A stretch of 64,000 nucleotides of DNA from Paludibacter jiangxiensis (GTDB taxonomy: Bacteria; Bacteroidota; Bacteroidia; Bacteroidales; Paludibacteraceae): the NCBI GenBank assembly GCA_945870155.1, contig CAMBSB010000007.1:1-64000 (forward strand), read 5' to 3'. The translations under genes were made by a program, and so were the position numbers. Below the pieces are notes generated by a model, which saw only the letters and a list, made by a program, of their open reading frames with translations, was not told the DNA's origin and searched no databases. Positions 48,944-57,998 of this stretch are shown here, in pieces (the first letter of the stretch is position 1; each line of letters opens with the position of its first letter).

Positions 48944-50410
48944 ATGAAACAACTTATAATTTTTTCAGTATTTGTTTTTATTATCCGTGTTGCTAATGCT
49001 CAACCTACAGCACCTGTAAATCAGGCTTGGGTGCCTATTGCCGAATTATCAGATGAATTTAATGGAACTTCATTGGATGATAGTAAATGGGTGAATTATC
49101 ATCATTATTGGAAAGGAAGAGAACCAAGTCAGTTTAATACTGCTAATGTATCCGTTTCGGGAGGAAATCTTCAGTTAAAATCAACAGTTGCAAATCACAG
49201 TAAAACTGGTAATTGGGTATGGTCTGCTTGTGTTTCATCAAAAACAAAGGCAATGAAACCAGGGTATTACTCTGAAGCCAGAATTAAATGTTCGTCATTA
49301 TCAATGACCGGTGCTTTTTGGTTTCAAGGCAATTATTCAGAAATTGATGTAATTGAAAATTTCGGACAACCAACCGGCTCAGGTTACTATAACCAACGGT
49401 ATAATATGAAAACCAATATACATTATTTTCCAAATGGTTGGGCTACAGACCAAAGTTCACCCAGGGATAAAACAGGTTTGTCGCCGGCTGTAGACGAAAC
49501 ATACTATACCTATGGTGTATGGTGGAAAGATGCCACAACAATAATTTTTTACTTAAATGGAGTCGAGGTACATAAATCAACACCAGCGGGTGCATTTAAT
49601 GAGGACATGTACATGTTTTTTGATACTGAGGTGTTTTCATGGGGAATTGGTCTCCCAACAATTGAATCGCTTGATGACAACAGTAAAAATACGCAATATA
49701 TTGATTATGTTCGAACTTACAGGTTGGTAAACAGCTCAGCAAACATGAATTTGATTTCAAATCCGGATTTTGAATCAGGTGTACTAAGTCCCTGGACAAG
49801 TTGGGGTAATGTTTCAATTTCATCTGATGTGTTTAACACAGGCAGTAAATCCGTTTATATAAATGGCACAGGTGCATTTGAGCAAATCGTTTTTTTAAAA
49901 CCAAATACAAAATACAGTTATTCGGGGTGGGGAAAAGTCTCGCTTCCAAATCAGAAAATTTATCTTGGAGTTAAAAATTTTGGTGGTCAGGAATCCACTG
50001 TAGAGATTACCTCTACCAATTTTGAAAAAAAAACGGTGAGTTTCACTACCGGGCCTACTAATATTTCTGCAAAACTTTATTTTTATGTACCGGGTAATTT
50101 CCAGGCTTATGGTGATGATTTTGAATTGAAAGAAATTTCAACTACAGGTTTAACGAAAACTGTATCTGAAAAATTGATTTTGCACGTTCCAAACCCTATT
50201 TCAGATGCATTTTCGGAAATAAAACTTGAAAGAAGTAGCAAACCTATTGATATTGGCATCTTCGATTTAAATGGACGATTGCTATATCAACAAAAAAACT
50301 GTTCAAATAGCATTGTAATAAACAGAAATATTTTTATGAATACAGGAATCTATCTCCTTTCGGCAAAAACAAAATCATACTATGAAACAAGAAAAATTGT
50401 TGTTTTATAA
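48944..50410 (+). CDS. GH16 endo-glycanase (agarase/porphyranase/carrageenase-type active site) + CBM + T9SS tail
   Basis: SDEFNGTSLDDSKW; catalytic GNYSEIDVIENFG (ExDxxE); CBM_4_9-like NLISNPDFESGVLSPWTSWG; T9SS-like tail. Confidence 0.88.
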   Translation: MKQLIIFSVFVFIIRVANAQPTAPVNQAWVPIAELSDEFNGTSLDDSKWVNYHHYWKGREPSQFNTANVSVSGGNLQLKSTVANHSKTGNWVWSACVSSKTKAMKPGYYSEARIKCSSLSMTGAFWFQGNYSEIDVIENFGQPTGSGYYNQRYNMKTNIHYFPNGWATDQSSPRDKTGLSPAVDETYYTYGVWWKDATTIIFYLNGVEVHKSTPAGAFNEDMYMFFDTEVFSWGIGLPTIESLDDNSKNTQYIDYVRTYRLVNSSANMNLISNPDFESGVLSPWTSWGNVSISSDVFNTGSKSVYINGTGAFEQIVFLKPNTKYSYSGWGKVSLPNQKIYLGVKNFGGQESTVEITSTNFEKKTVSFTTGPTNISAKLYFYVPGNFQAYGDDFELKEISTTGLTKTVSEKLILHVPNPISDAFSEIKLERSSKPIDIGIFDLNGRLLYQQKNCSNSIVINRNIFMNTGIYLLSAKTKSYYETRKIVVL

Positions 50411-50470
50411 ATCAGTTGTTTAGTTCTCATAAATTTTTAGTATAAATAATATATAACTAATTCAATAATA

Positions 50471-51811
50471 ATGAATAAAATCAAATTAACAGTGACATTA
50501 TTGCTTTTTTCTATTGTGATATTTTCACAAAACATACCCAATTACAATGAGTTGATGACACGCACGCAATGGTGGCGTGATGCCCGGTTTGGCATGTTTA
50601 TTCATTTTGGTGCTTATTCGGTAGCTGCCAGAGGCGAATGGGTGAAGTCAAATGAAAAAATGACAACTGAGCAGTATCAAAGATATATAGATGCTTTTAA
50701 TCCGATTGATTATGATGCAAAAAAATGGGCAAAAATAGCCAAACAAGCCGGTATGAAATATGCAGTTCTTACAGTTAAACACCACGATGGCTACTGTTTA
50801 TTCGACAGCAAATTAACTGATTATAAGTTAAGCAATAGATTTAATGGTCGTGACTTAGTGCGTGAATTTCTGGATGCTTTCCGGGCCGAGGGATTGAAAG
50901 TAGGGCTATATTATTCTATTATAGACTGGCATCACAAAGATTATCCCAATGTTGGAAATCACCCACAAGCAGGAAATCCGGAACGGAATAAAAAAACATA
51001 TAATTGGGATAACTACCTGAAATATATGTTTGGTCAAATTGAGGAATTAGTTACAAATTATGGTAAAATTGACCTGATGTGGTTTGACTACTCATTTGAT
51101 GACTATGTTGGAGAAAAATGGAAAGCCACCGAGCTCCTTAAGATGTGTCGGAAATATCAGCCTGACATGATTACAGATAACAGATTAAATGGAAGTGGTG
51201 ATAACTATTCATTAACTTATGGCGATTTTGTTACACCAGAACAGGCAATACCTGAAATATCGATCAAGGATAATCAAGGACGATTGTTGCCTTGGGAAAC
51301 CTGCCTTACATTAAATAATCATTGGGGCTACGTAGCCTCCGACCAAGATTGGAAACCCTATGAAGTGATTATTCAATCACTGGTTGATTGTGTAAGTAAA
51401 AATGGCAATCTACTTCTGAATGTCGGGCCTGATGGAAAAGGAAATATACCCAAACAGAGCATAGAAATACTAAAACAAGTTGGTGATTGGATGCAAAAGA
51501 ACGGAGAAAGTATTTATGGTTGTGGTCAATCCGATTTAGCTAAACCGGAATGGGGCTATTTTACGAAAAAAGGCAATAGTATATATGCGCATTGGTGTTA
51601 TCCAAAAATTGGACCAATTAACGTAAAAGGTGTTTCACAAAAGGTTAGAACAACTACACTACTTTCAAACGGAGCAGAACTGCCAGTTTCGAGAAAGTGG
51701 TGGGGGCTTACTGGTGAAGATAATTTCTTTATAAATACTTCAAGTCCACTTAACCATACATTTTTGTTACCCGATAAGGCTGATGCGGTTATTAAAATTG
51801 AATTAAAGTAA
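50471..51811 (+). CDS. GH29 exo-enzyme (alpha-L-fucosidase / alpha-L-galactosidase)
   Basis: RFGMFIHFGAYSVAARGEW; AVLTVKHHDGYCLFDS; KVGLYYSIIDWHH; IDLMWFDYSFDD (nucleophile Asp); NLLLNVGPDGKG. Confidence 0.9.
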   Translation: MNKIKLTVTLLLFSIVIFSQNIPNYNELMTRTQWWRDARFGMFIHFGAYSVAARGEWVKSNEKMTTEQYQRYIDAFNPIDYDAKKWAKIAKQAGMKYAVLTVKHHDGYCLFDSKLTDYKLSNRFNGRDLVREFLDAFRAEGLKVGLYYSIIDWHHKDYPNVGNHPQAGNPERNKKTYNWDNYLKYMFGQIEELVTNYGKIDLMWFDYSFDDYVGEKWKATELLKMCRKYQPDMITDNRLNGSGDNYSLTYGDFVTPEQAIPEISIKDNQGRLLPWETCLTLNNHWGYVASDQDWKPYEVIIQSLVDCVSKNGNLLLNVGPDGKGNIPKQSIEILKQVGDWMQKNGESIYGCGQSDLAKPEWGYFTKKGNSIYAHWCYPKIGPINVKGVSQKVRTTTLLSNGAELPVSRKWWGLTGEDNFFINTSSPLNHTFLLPDKADAVIKIELK

Positions 51812-51956
51812 CCTTTGAGTTATATAATGAAGTTTAAACCAGGATATGATATTCATAAATTTTGGTTTTCTTATGCCTGTTTTTATATTATCACCGTTCT
51901 GCATTTAATGGTAATTTGTGCACAAAACAGATTGAATTTTTGTTAATTATAAAAGT

Positions 51957-53462
51957 ATGAAACCTGCAATCCTGCTATCACCATTACTATTAACTAGCCT
52001 AACGCCACAAAACATTCATTCTGATAACCCAACCCGGAAAATCAGGCAACCCAATGTGCTTATTTTGTTTGCCGACGATCAGAGGGCTGATGCACTTAGT
52101 TGTTCGGGCAATTCCTACATCCGCACACCGAATATCGATCAGCTGGCAACCAATGGCGTACGTTTCAGTAATAGTTATGCGATGGGCGGGCCGCACGGGG
52201 CAATTTCCGCACCGAGCCGGGCCATGATGCTGAGTGGCAAAAGTCTTTTTCATATTTATGATAAACTTGCAGGTGTTGAAACCATGCCAGCCTACTTTGC
52301 CAAACAAGGATACCGGACTTTTGCAACAGGCAAATGGCATAACGAAGCTTCGGCGTTCGAAGCTTCGTTTCAGGAGGCGGAAAATATTTTTATGGGTGGA
52401 ATGAGCGATCATTATTTGGTGCCTTGTCAACGCCTTGAAAATGGGAAACTAACCAAACCCGAGAATAAAGGATATTCCACAGATTTGTTTGCCGATGCGG
52501 CCCTTCGATTCCTGGAAAACTATTCAGTGTCGGAACAGAAAAAACCGTTCTTCTGTTATGTGGCGTTCACTGCACCTCACGATCCGCGTTCGCCCCGAAA
52601 AGATTACATTGGAACTTATCCTGATGGAACCATTCCGCTGCCCGGAAATTTCAAAGTTTTGCATCCTTTTGAATTCGACGATTTATCGGTGCGCGACGAA
52701 CATTTGGCCCCATGGCCCCGAACTTCTGAAATCATTCAGCAATCGTTGTCTGACTATTATGCCCTGATTACTCATTTGGACAACCGGATTGGCGATATTA
52801 TTTCGATGTTGAAATCCAAAGGTTTGTATGAAAATACGATTATCGTCTATGCGGCTGATAATGGGCTGGCCATTGGAAGTCACGGTTTGCTCGGAAAGCA
52901 AAGTTTATATGAGCACAGTATGAAAGTACCGCTTATAATTAAAGGTCCCGGAGTTCCGAAAGGGCAGGTTCGGCAGGCTATGGTATATCTGTTCGATTTG
53001 TATCCAACACTGTCCCGATTGTGTGGTATTCCGGCACCGAACAAAGTCGATGGTCAAAACCTTGTACCGGTCATCAACGGAAAACAAAATGCCGTTCGCA
53101 CCTCGCTTTATACTGCCTATCGAAATACAATCAGGGCAGTTCGAACCGAGGATTGGAAGATGATCTGGTATCCGCAACGAAATTATACACAGTTGTTTAA
53201 CATGAAGGATGATCCATTGGAAATCAGCAATCTGGTAAATGCTCCCGAATATCAGCAAAAACTTAAAGAATTGAGAGGATTGATGGAAAAGTGGCACGAA
53301 GCAATCGGCGATACTTCCAATTTGCACCCCAAAACTATTTTGCCACTCGAATACAATTACCTCAAACTAAAGCAAAAGCCAGATGCGTATCAGCCAGAGT
53401 ATGTGCTGAAAAAGTATTTTAAAGGTATTGTGATTAATAATGAAAATAGAGTTTTACATTGA
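51957..53462 (+). CDS. S1-family sulfatase (Ser-type)
   Basis: QPNVLILFADDQRADALSC; GAISAPSRAMMLSGKS; ADNGLAIGSHGLLGKQSLYEHSMKVPLI. Confidence 0.92.
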   Translation: MKPAILLSPLLLTSLTPQNIHSDNPTRKIRQPNVLILFADDQRADALSCSGNSYIRTPNIDQLATNGVRFSNSYAMGGPHGAISAPSRAMMLSGKSLFHIYDKLAGVETMPAYFAKQGYRTFATGKWHNEASAFEASFQEAENIFMGGMSDHYLVPCQRLENGKLTKPENKGYSTDLFADAALRFLENYSVSEQKKPFFCYVAFTAPHDPRSPRKDYIGTYPDGTIPLPGNFKVLHPFEFDDLSVRDEHLAPWPRTSEIIQQSLSDYYALITHLDNRIGDIISMLKSKGLYENTIIVYAADNGLAIGSHGLLGKQSLYEHSMKVPLIIKGPGVPKGQVRQAMVYLFDLYPTLSRLCGIPAPNKVDGQNLVPVINGKQNAVRTSLYTAYRNTIRAVRTEDWKMIWYPQRNYTQLFNMKDDPLEISNLVNAPEYQQKLKELRGLMEKWHEAIGDTSNLHPKTILPLEYNYLKLKQKPDAYQPEYVLKKYFKGIVINNENRVLH

Positions 53463-53591
53463 AAATAATATGAGATTTGAGAATTGGAATAAGCTATATT
53501 CATTATGAAACGAGCATGTACTTCACATCCAAGGTCAGAAAATATTGACATACGAGTTCCATACTACTGTTAACAAACTAATTATTACCGT

Positions 53592-55490
53592 ATGAAACTA
53601 TACAAAAATTTGCTTCTTGCTCCATTATTCTTTAACAGTGTAACATACGCACAGCAAAAGCCAAATATTTTATGGATAACTATAGAAGACACTTCTCCAC
53701 AGTTCATTGGTTGTTATGGTAACAGCGATTCCATGACACCTGTAATAGATAAGTTGGCAAATGAGGGAGTACGGTTTACCAATGCCTTTTCAACAGGAAC
53801 AGTTAGTGCCCCAAGCCGATCCAGTATCATTACAGGAGTGAAAACCTATAAAACAGGAACAGGAAACCACCGGAGCGAATATCCTGTCCCCGGCTTCATA
53901 AAAGGATTTCCTTATTATTTGAAGAATATTGGATATTATACATCGAACAATGCGAAAACGGATTATAATGTAGCTAACCCTGTAGAATTTACCAACGAAG
54001 CATGGAATGAAAGTTCGAATAATGCAGGATGGTGGAATAGAAAACCCGGGCAGCCATTCTTCGTGGTCTTTAATTTCATGAACTCACACCAGTCCCGCAC
54101 CATGACAGAAACGTATTCCTGGTATGAGAAAAATGTGCTCGAAAAACTCCCGGAAAATGAGCGTATAGGGGTAAATGATTTTAAGATGCCGCCCTTTTAT
54201 AGGGATAGCCCCGAGATGCGTAAACAAGTTGCAAGGGTGTACAATTCAGTAAAGTTGACAGACAATGAAATTGGCGCATTGCTTAAACGCGTGGATGACG
54301 ATCATTTACGCGACAGTACGATAATTTTTTTCTTTGCAGATCATGGGGAAGGGATACCGCGTGGTAAAACCAACGGAATCAACCTTGGTTACCGTGTGCC
54401 GTTTGTGATCTGGATCCCCGAAATGTATAAAGATCTGTCTCCCTGGGGAGCAGGAGGAGTGGTTACCGATGATCTGATTGATTTCGAAGATTTGGCTCCA
54501 ACATTAATCAGCCTTGCCGGAGGAAAAGTGCCGGATTACATGGCAGGAAAGATTCTGATGGGTAAAAACCGGTCCAAGCCAGCTGATCACCTGGTTTTAT
54601 CTACAGACAGGTCGGATAATGGGATTGATTTGGTACGTAGTGTGACTGATGGGAAGTATATTTATTCGCGTAATTTTATGCCGTTCATGCCACAAGCACG
54701 CTACATCCGGTACATGGAGATTGGGGAAATCAAACAACAGATGCGCAAAGATGTTGCTGGAAATAAACTGGACAGTTTGCAGAAAAGCCTTTTCGAGGAT
54801 AGACCTGCCGAGTATTTATTTGATATTGAAAACGATATCTGGGAAACTAAAAATCTGGCAAACGACCCGGCATATAAGAAAGTACTCGAAAAAATGCGTG
54901 GTAAGTTACAAATGGAAATACTCCGTTCGCGCGATGTTTTGCTATTGCCGGAATATGAAGTCGGACTGATATCGAAAACGACAACTCCTTACGAGTTTAG
55001 GCTGGATAAAAGGAAATACAAGGTAGAAAACGTTTACGATGCGGCTTCTTTATCGGGTTTCAGGGGAGAGGAAGTAGCAGCTAATCAAATCAGGATGCTT
55101 GGGAGTTCAGATAGATTTGTACGCTATTGGGGTATTGTTGGGTTGCGCAGTCAGAGCCAAAATATATTAAAATCGTACTCAAAAGAAATTGTAAAAGCCA
55201 TGAGTGATTCTTACCCCCCTGTTGCAGTAACAGCGTCAGCAATATCTTTTATGGCGTTCGAAAATGCATCAGCTGAAGAGAACCTCAAAAGATACGCTGA
55301 AAGTGATAATATGGATTTAGCATTAATGGCAATAAACTATTTACTCTATGTCGATCAAAAACTTCCTTTTATTTCGACAATTCAAAACGTTTACAAAATG
55401 GATGGAAGAAGTTATAATGTAAAAGCTGCCTGTCTGGATTTTTTAGGAAGTTTGTCCCTGGTTCCCAATAACCCCGATTATCGGGAATGA
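53592..55490 (+). CDS. S1-family sulfatase (Ser-type) with C-terminal HEAT-like extension
   Basis: KPNILWITIEDTSPQFIGCYG; TVSAPSRSSIITG; FFADHGEGIPRGK. About 120-aa C-terminal helical region beyond the sulfatase domain. Confidence 0.9.
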   Translation: MKLYKNLLLAPLFFNSVTYAQQKPNILWITIEDTSPQFIGCYGNSDSMTPVIDKLANEGVRFTNAFSTGTVSAPSRSSIITGVKTYKTGTGNHRSEYPVPGFIKGFPYYLKNIGYYTSNNAKTDYNVANPVEFTNEAWNESSNNAGWWNRKPGQPFFVVFNFMNSHQSRTMTETYSWYEKNVLEKLPENERIGVNDFKMPPFYRDSPEMRKQVARVYNSVKLTDNEIGALLKRVDDDHLRDSTIIFFFADHGEGIPRGKTNGINLGYRVPFVIWIPEMYKDLSPWGAGGVVTDDLIDFEDLAPTLISLAGGKVPDYMAGKILMGKNRSKPADHLVLSTDRSDNGIDLVRSVTDGKYIYSRNFMPFMPQARYIRYMEIGEIKQQMRKDVAGNKLDSLQKSLFEDRPAEYLFDIENDIWETKNLANDPAYKKVLEKMRGKLQMEILRSRDVLLLPEYEVGLISKTTTPYEFRLDKRKYKVENVYDAASLSGFRGEEVAANQIRMLGSSDRFVRYWGIVGLRSQSQNILKSYSKEIVKAMSDSYPPVAVTASAISFMAFENASAEENLKRYAESDNMDLALMAINYLLYVDQKLPFISTIQNVYKMDGRSYNVKAACLDFLGSLSLVPNNPDYRE

Positions 55491-55530
55491 AATTCTTTGA
55501 GAAAGTCAAAAAAGCCTTAAAATAAATGGT

Positions 55531-57993
55531 ATGTTAAACAAAACAATGATAATAGTATTGGTTATTCTGTTGGCTTGCTTTCAGTTAACCGGCAGCTCGC
55601 GTAAAATAACTTTGTTGGATGAAGGCTGGAAATTTTTATTGAAAGATGTGAAAGATGCTGCCGGTAATGAATTTAATGATAAAGACTGGGAAGCTGTAAC
55701 TGTACCACACGACTGGGCTATCGACAAACCTTTCAATATGAATATTGACTGGCAGGTTGTGCAGGTAGTAGCTGATGGTGAAAAAAAGCCACAGCTCAGA
55801 ACCGGAAGAACCGGTGCCTTACCTGCTTTTGGAATTGGCTGGTACAGAAAGTCCATCTTCATTCCCGCTGAAGACAAGGGAAAAATTCTTTCTGTCGAAT
55901 TTGATGGAGCCATGAGCAATGCACAAATTTTCGTCAACGGCAAGTTCGTTGGCGAATGGCCTTTCGGGTATGCATCTTTTATGTTTGACATTACTAAATT
56001 TGTTGAATTTGGAAAAGAAAACTTACTTGCTGTAAGGTTAGATAATAAAGATGAATCCTCCAGATGGTATTCCGGTGCAGGACTGTATCGAAATGTTCGA
56101 CTTATAACAACCAATCCTGTACATGTTGCTCATTGGGGAACTTACATAACAACGCCGTTTATTGAAAAAAAACAAGCTCATGTAAATATCAGAACGAACA
56201 TCAATAATTTATCCGGGATTACATATAAAGTTACATTACTTACCGAAATAATCAATTCACAAGGTGAAAAAGTATCAGAAAGCAGGAGCGAAAAAGTAGT
56301 CACCGAACATTTTGTATTTGAGCAGGCAATCAAAATTAAAAATCCATCACTCTGGAGCATTGAGACTCCTTCAATCTATAAAGCCATCAGTAAGGTTTTT
56401 GTAAACAATAAGTTGACCGATACTTATGAATCCTTTTTTGGAATCAGAACCATACGTTTCGACAAAGACAAAGGGTTCTTTCTCAATGGGAAGCACGTAA
56501 AAATTAAAGGGGTTTGCAATCACCACGATCTGGGGCCGATAGGAGCCGCCGTGAATTACAGGGCTACGGAACGTCAGTTAGAAATTCTGAAAGACATGGG
56601 GTGCAATGCCATCAGGACTTCGCACAATCCTCCTTCCCCGGAGCTCTTAGACCTTTGCGATAAAATGGGATTTTTGGTGATGGATGAGTCTTTCGACGAA
56701 TGGAAGATTGGGAAAAACAAAAATGGATACAATACTTTGTTCGATAAATGGGCAGAAAAAGATCTGGTGGCAATGATTCACCGGGACAGAAACCATCCAT
56801 CAGTGATTATTTGGAGCATTGGCAATGAAATACTTGAGCTAAATAGTAAGGACCCAAAAGGTAAAGAAATAGCGAGATTTCTGACGCAGATATGCCACAG
56901 AGAAGATACAACTCGACCAACCATTGCAGGATTCAATAATGCACGTGGTGGTATAAATAATGGAATTGCGGATGAAGTTGATTTGTTCGGAATTAATTAC
57001 CCGCGAATTGGTAATATGAGTTATTCAAAATACCACGCTGAGAAGCCACATTATTGTCTGGTGGGAAGTGAAACTGAATCAACCGTTAGTTCGAGAGGTG
57101 AATACAAATTTCCTTTTAAAGAAAATACTTCTCCTTGGTATTCAGATTATCATGTTTCGTCTTACGACAACGAGGGTCCATCATGGTTTAGCACACCAGA
57201 CCATGAATTTGCCATGCAGGAAGACTGTCAGGCTGTGGCTGGACAATTTGTATGGACAGGGTTCGATTACCTGGGCGAGCCTACTCCCTATAACGAAGGC
57301 ACTCCTGCCAGAAGCTCTTATTTTGGTATTATGGACCTTGCAGGACTAAAAAAAGATCGTTTTTACCTCTACCAGAGTCATTGGAGTGATAAACCCATGT
57401 TGCATCTTCTTCCGCACTGGAACTGGCACGACAGGGTGAACGATACCGTTCCTCTGATGTGTTACACCAATTATCCCAAAGCCGAACTTTTTGTGAACGG
57501 GAAGAGCATGGGCATTCGGGTGAAAGACAAAAGCAAAACCTTTACACGTTACCGCCTCATTTGGGATAAGGTCATTTATCAGCCCGGTGAAATCAAAGTT
57601 GTAGCAATGGATAATAACAATAATCCGATGGCCGAACAGGTGATAAAAACCGCAGGTGAACCCTATCAAATACGATTAACTCCCGACAGGCAGACTATCA
57701 CAGCCGATGGTAAAGACCTTTCTTTTATTACCGTAGAGGTGTTAGACAAGGATGGCAATTTATGTCCCAGAGCCAATATTCTGCAGTTTTTCGAGGTGAA
57801 AGGTGCTGGTAAACTAAAAGCGATTTGTAACGGAGACCCTACAGATCAAACCTCTTTTGCCTCTAACTATATGAAAACATTTAACGGTAAGATGGTCATT
57901 GTGGTGCAATCAACCAAAGAGGCGGGGAGTATTTCCGTCAGGTCGGAAGGATCAAAATTAAAAGAAGGTATTGTCAATTTAACTTCAAAATAA
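55531..57993 (+). CDS. GH2 beta-galactosidase-like enzyme, copy 1
   Basis: GWKFLLKDVKDA...VTVPHDWAIDKPFN; RTSHNPPSPELLDLCD; IIWSIGNEILE (acid/base). Confidence 0.93.
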   Translation: MLNKTMIIVLVILLACFQLTGSSRKITLLDEGWKFLLKDVKDAAGNEFNDKDWEAVTVPHDWAIDKPFNMNIDWQVVQVVADGEKKPQLRTGRTGALPAFGIGWYRKSIFIPAEDKGKILSVEFDGAMSNAQIFVNGKFVGEWPFGYASFMFDITKFVEFGKENLLAVRLDNKDESSRWYSGAGLYRNVRLITTNPVHVAHWGTYITTPFIEKKQAHVNIRTNINNLSGITYKVTLLTEIINSQGEKVSESRSEKVVTEHFVFEQAIKIKNPSLWSIETPSIYKAISKVFVNNKLTDTYESFFGIRTIRFDKDKGFFLNGKHVKIKGVCNHHDLGPIGAAVNYRATERQLEILKDMGCNAIRTSHNPPSPELLDLCDKMGFLVMDESFDEWKIGKNKNGYNTLFDKWAEKDLVAMIHRDRNHPSVIIWSIGNEILELNSKDPKGKEIARFLTQICHREDTTRPTIAGFNNARGGINNGIADEVDLFGINYPRIGNMSYSKYHAEKPHYCLVGSETESTVSSRGEYKFPFKENTSPWYSDYHVSSYDNEGPSWFSTPDHEFAMQEDCQAVAGQFVWTGFDYLGEPTPYNEGTPARSSYFGIMDLAGLKKDRFYLYQSHWSDKPMLHLLPHWNWHDRVNDTVPLMCYTNYPKAELFVNGKSMGIRVKDKSKTFTRYRLIWDKVIYQPGEIKVVAMDNNNNPMAEQVIKTAGEPYQIRLTPDRQTITADGKDLSFITVEVLDKDGNLCPRANILQFFEVKGAGKLKAICNGDPTDQTSFASNYMKTFNGKMVIVVQSTKEAGSISVRSEGSKLKEGIVNLTSK

Positions 57994-57998
57994 ATGGT

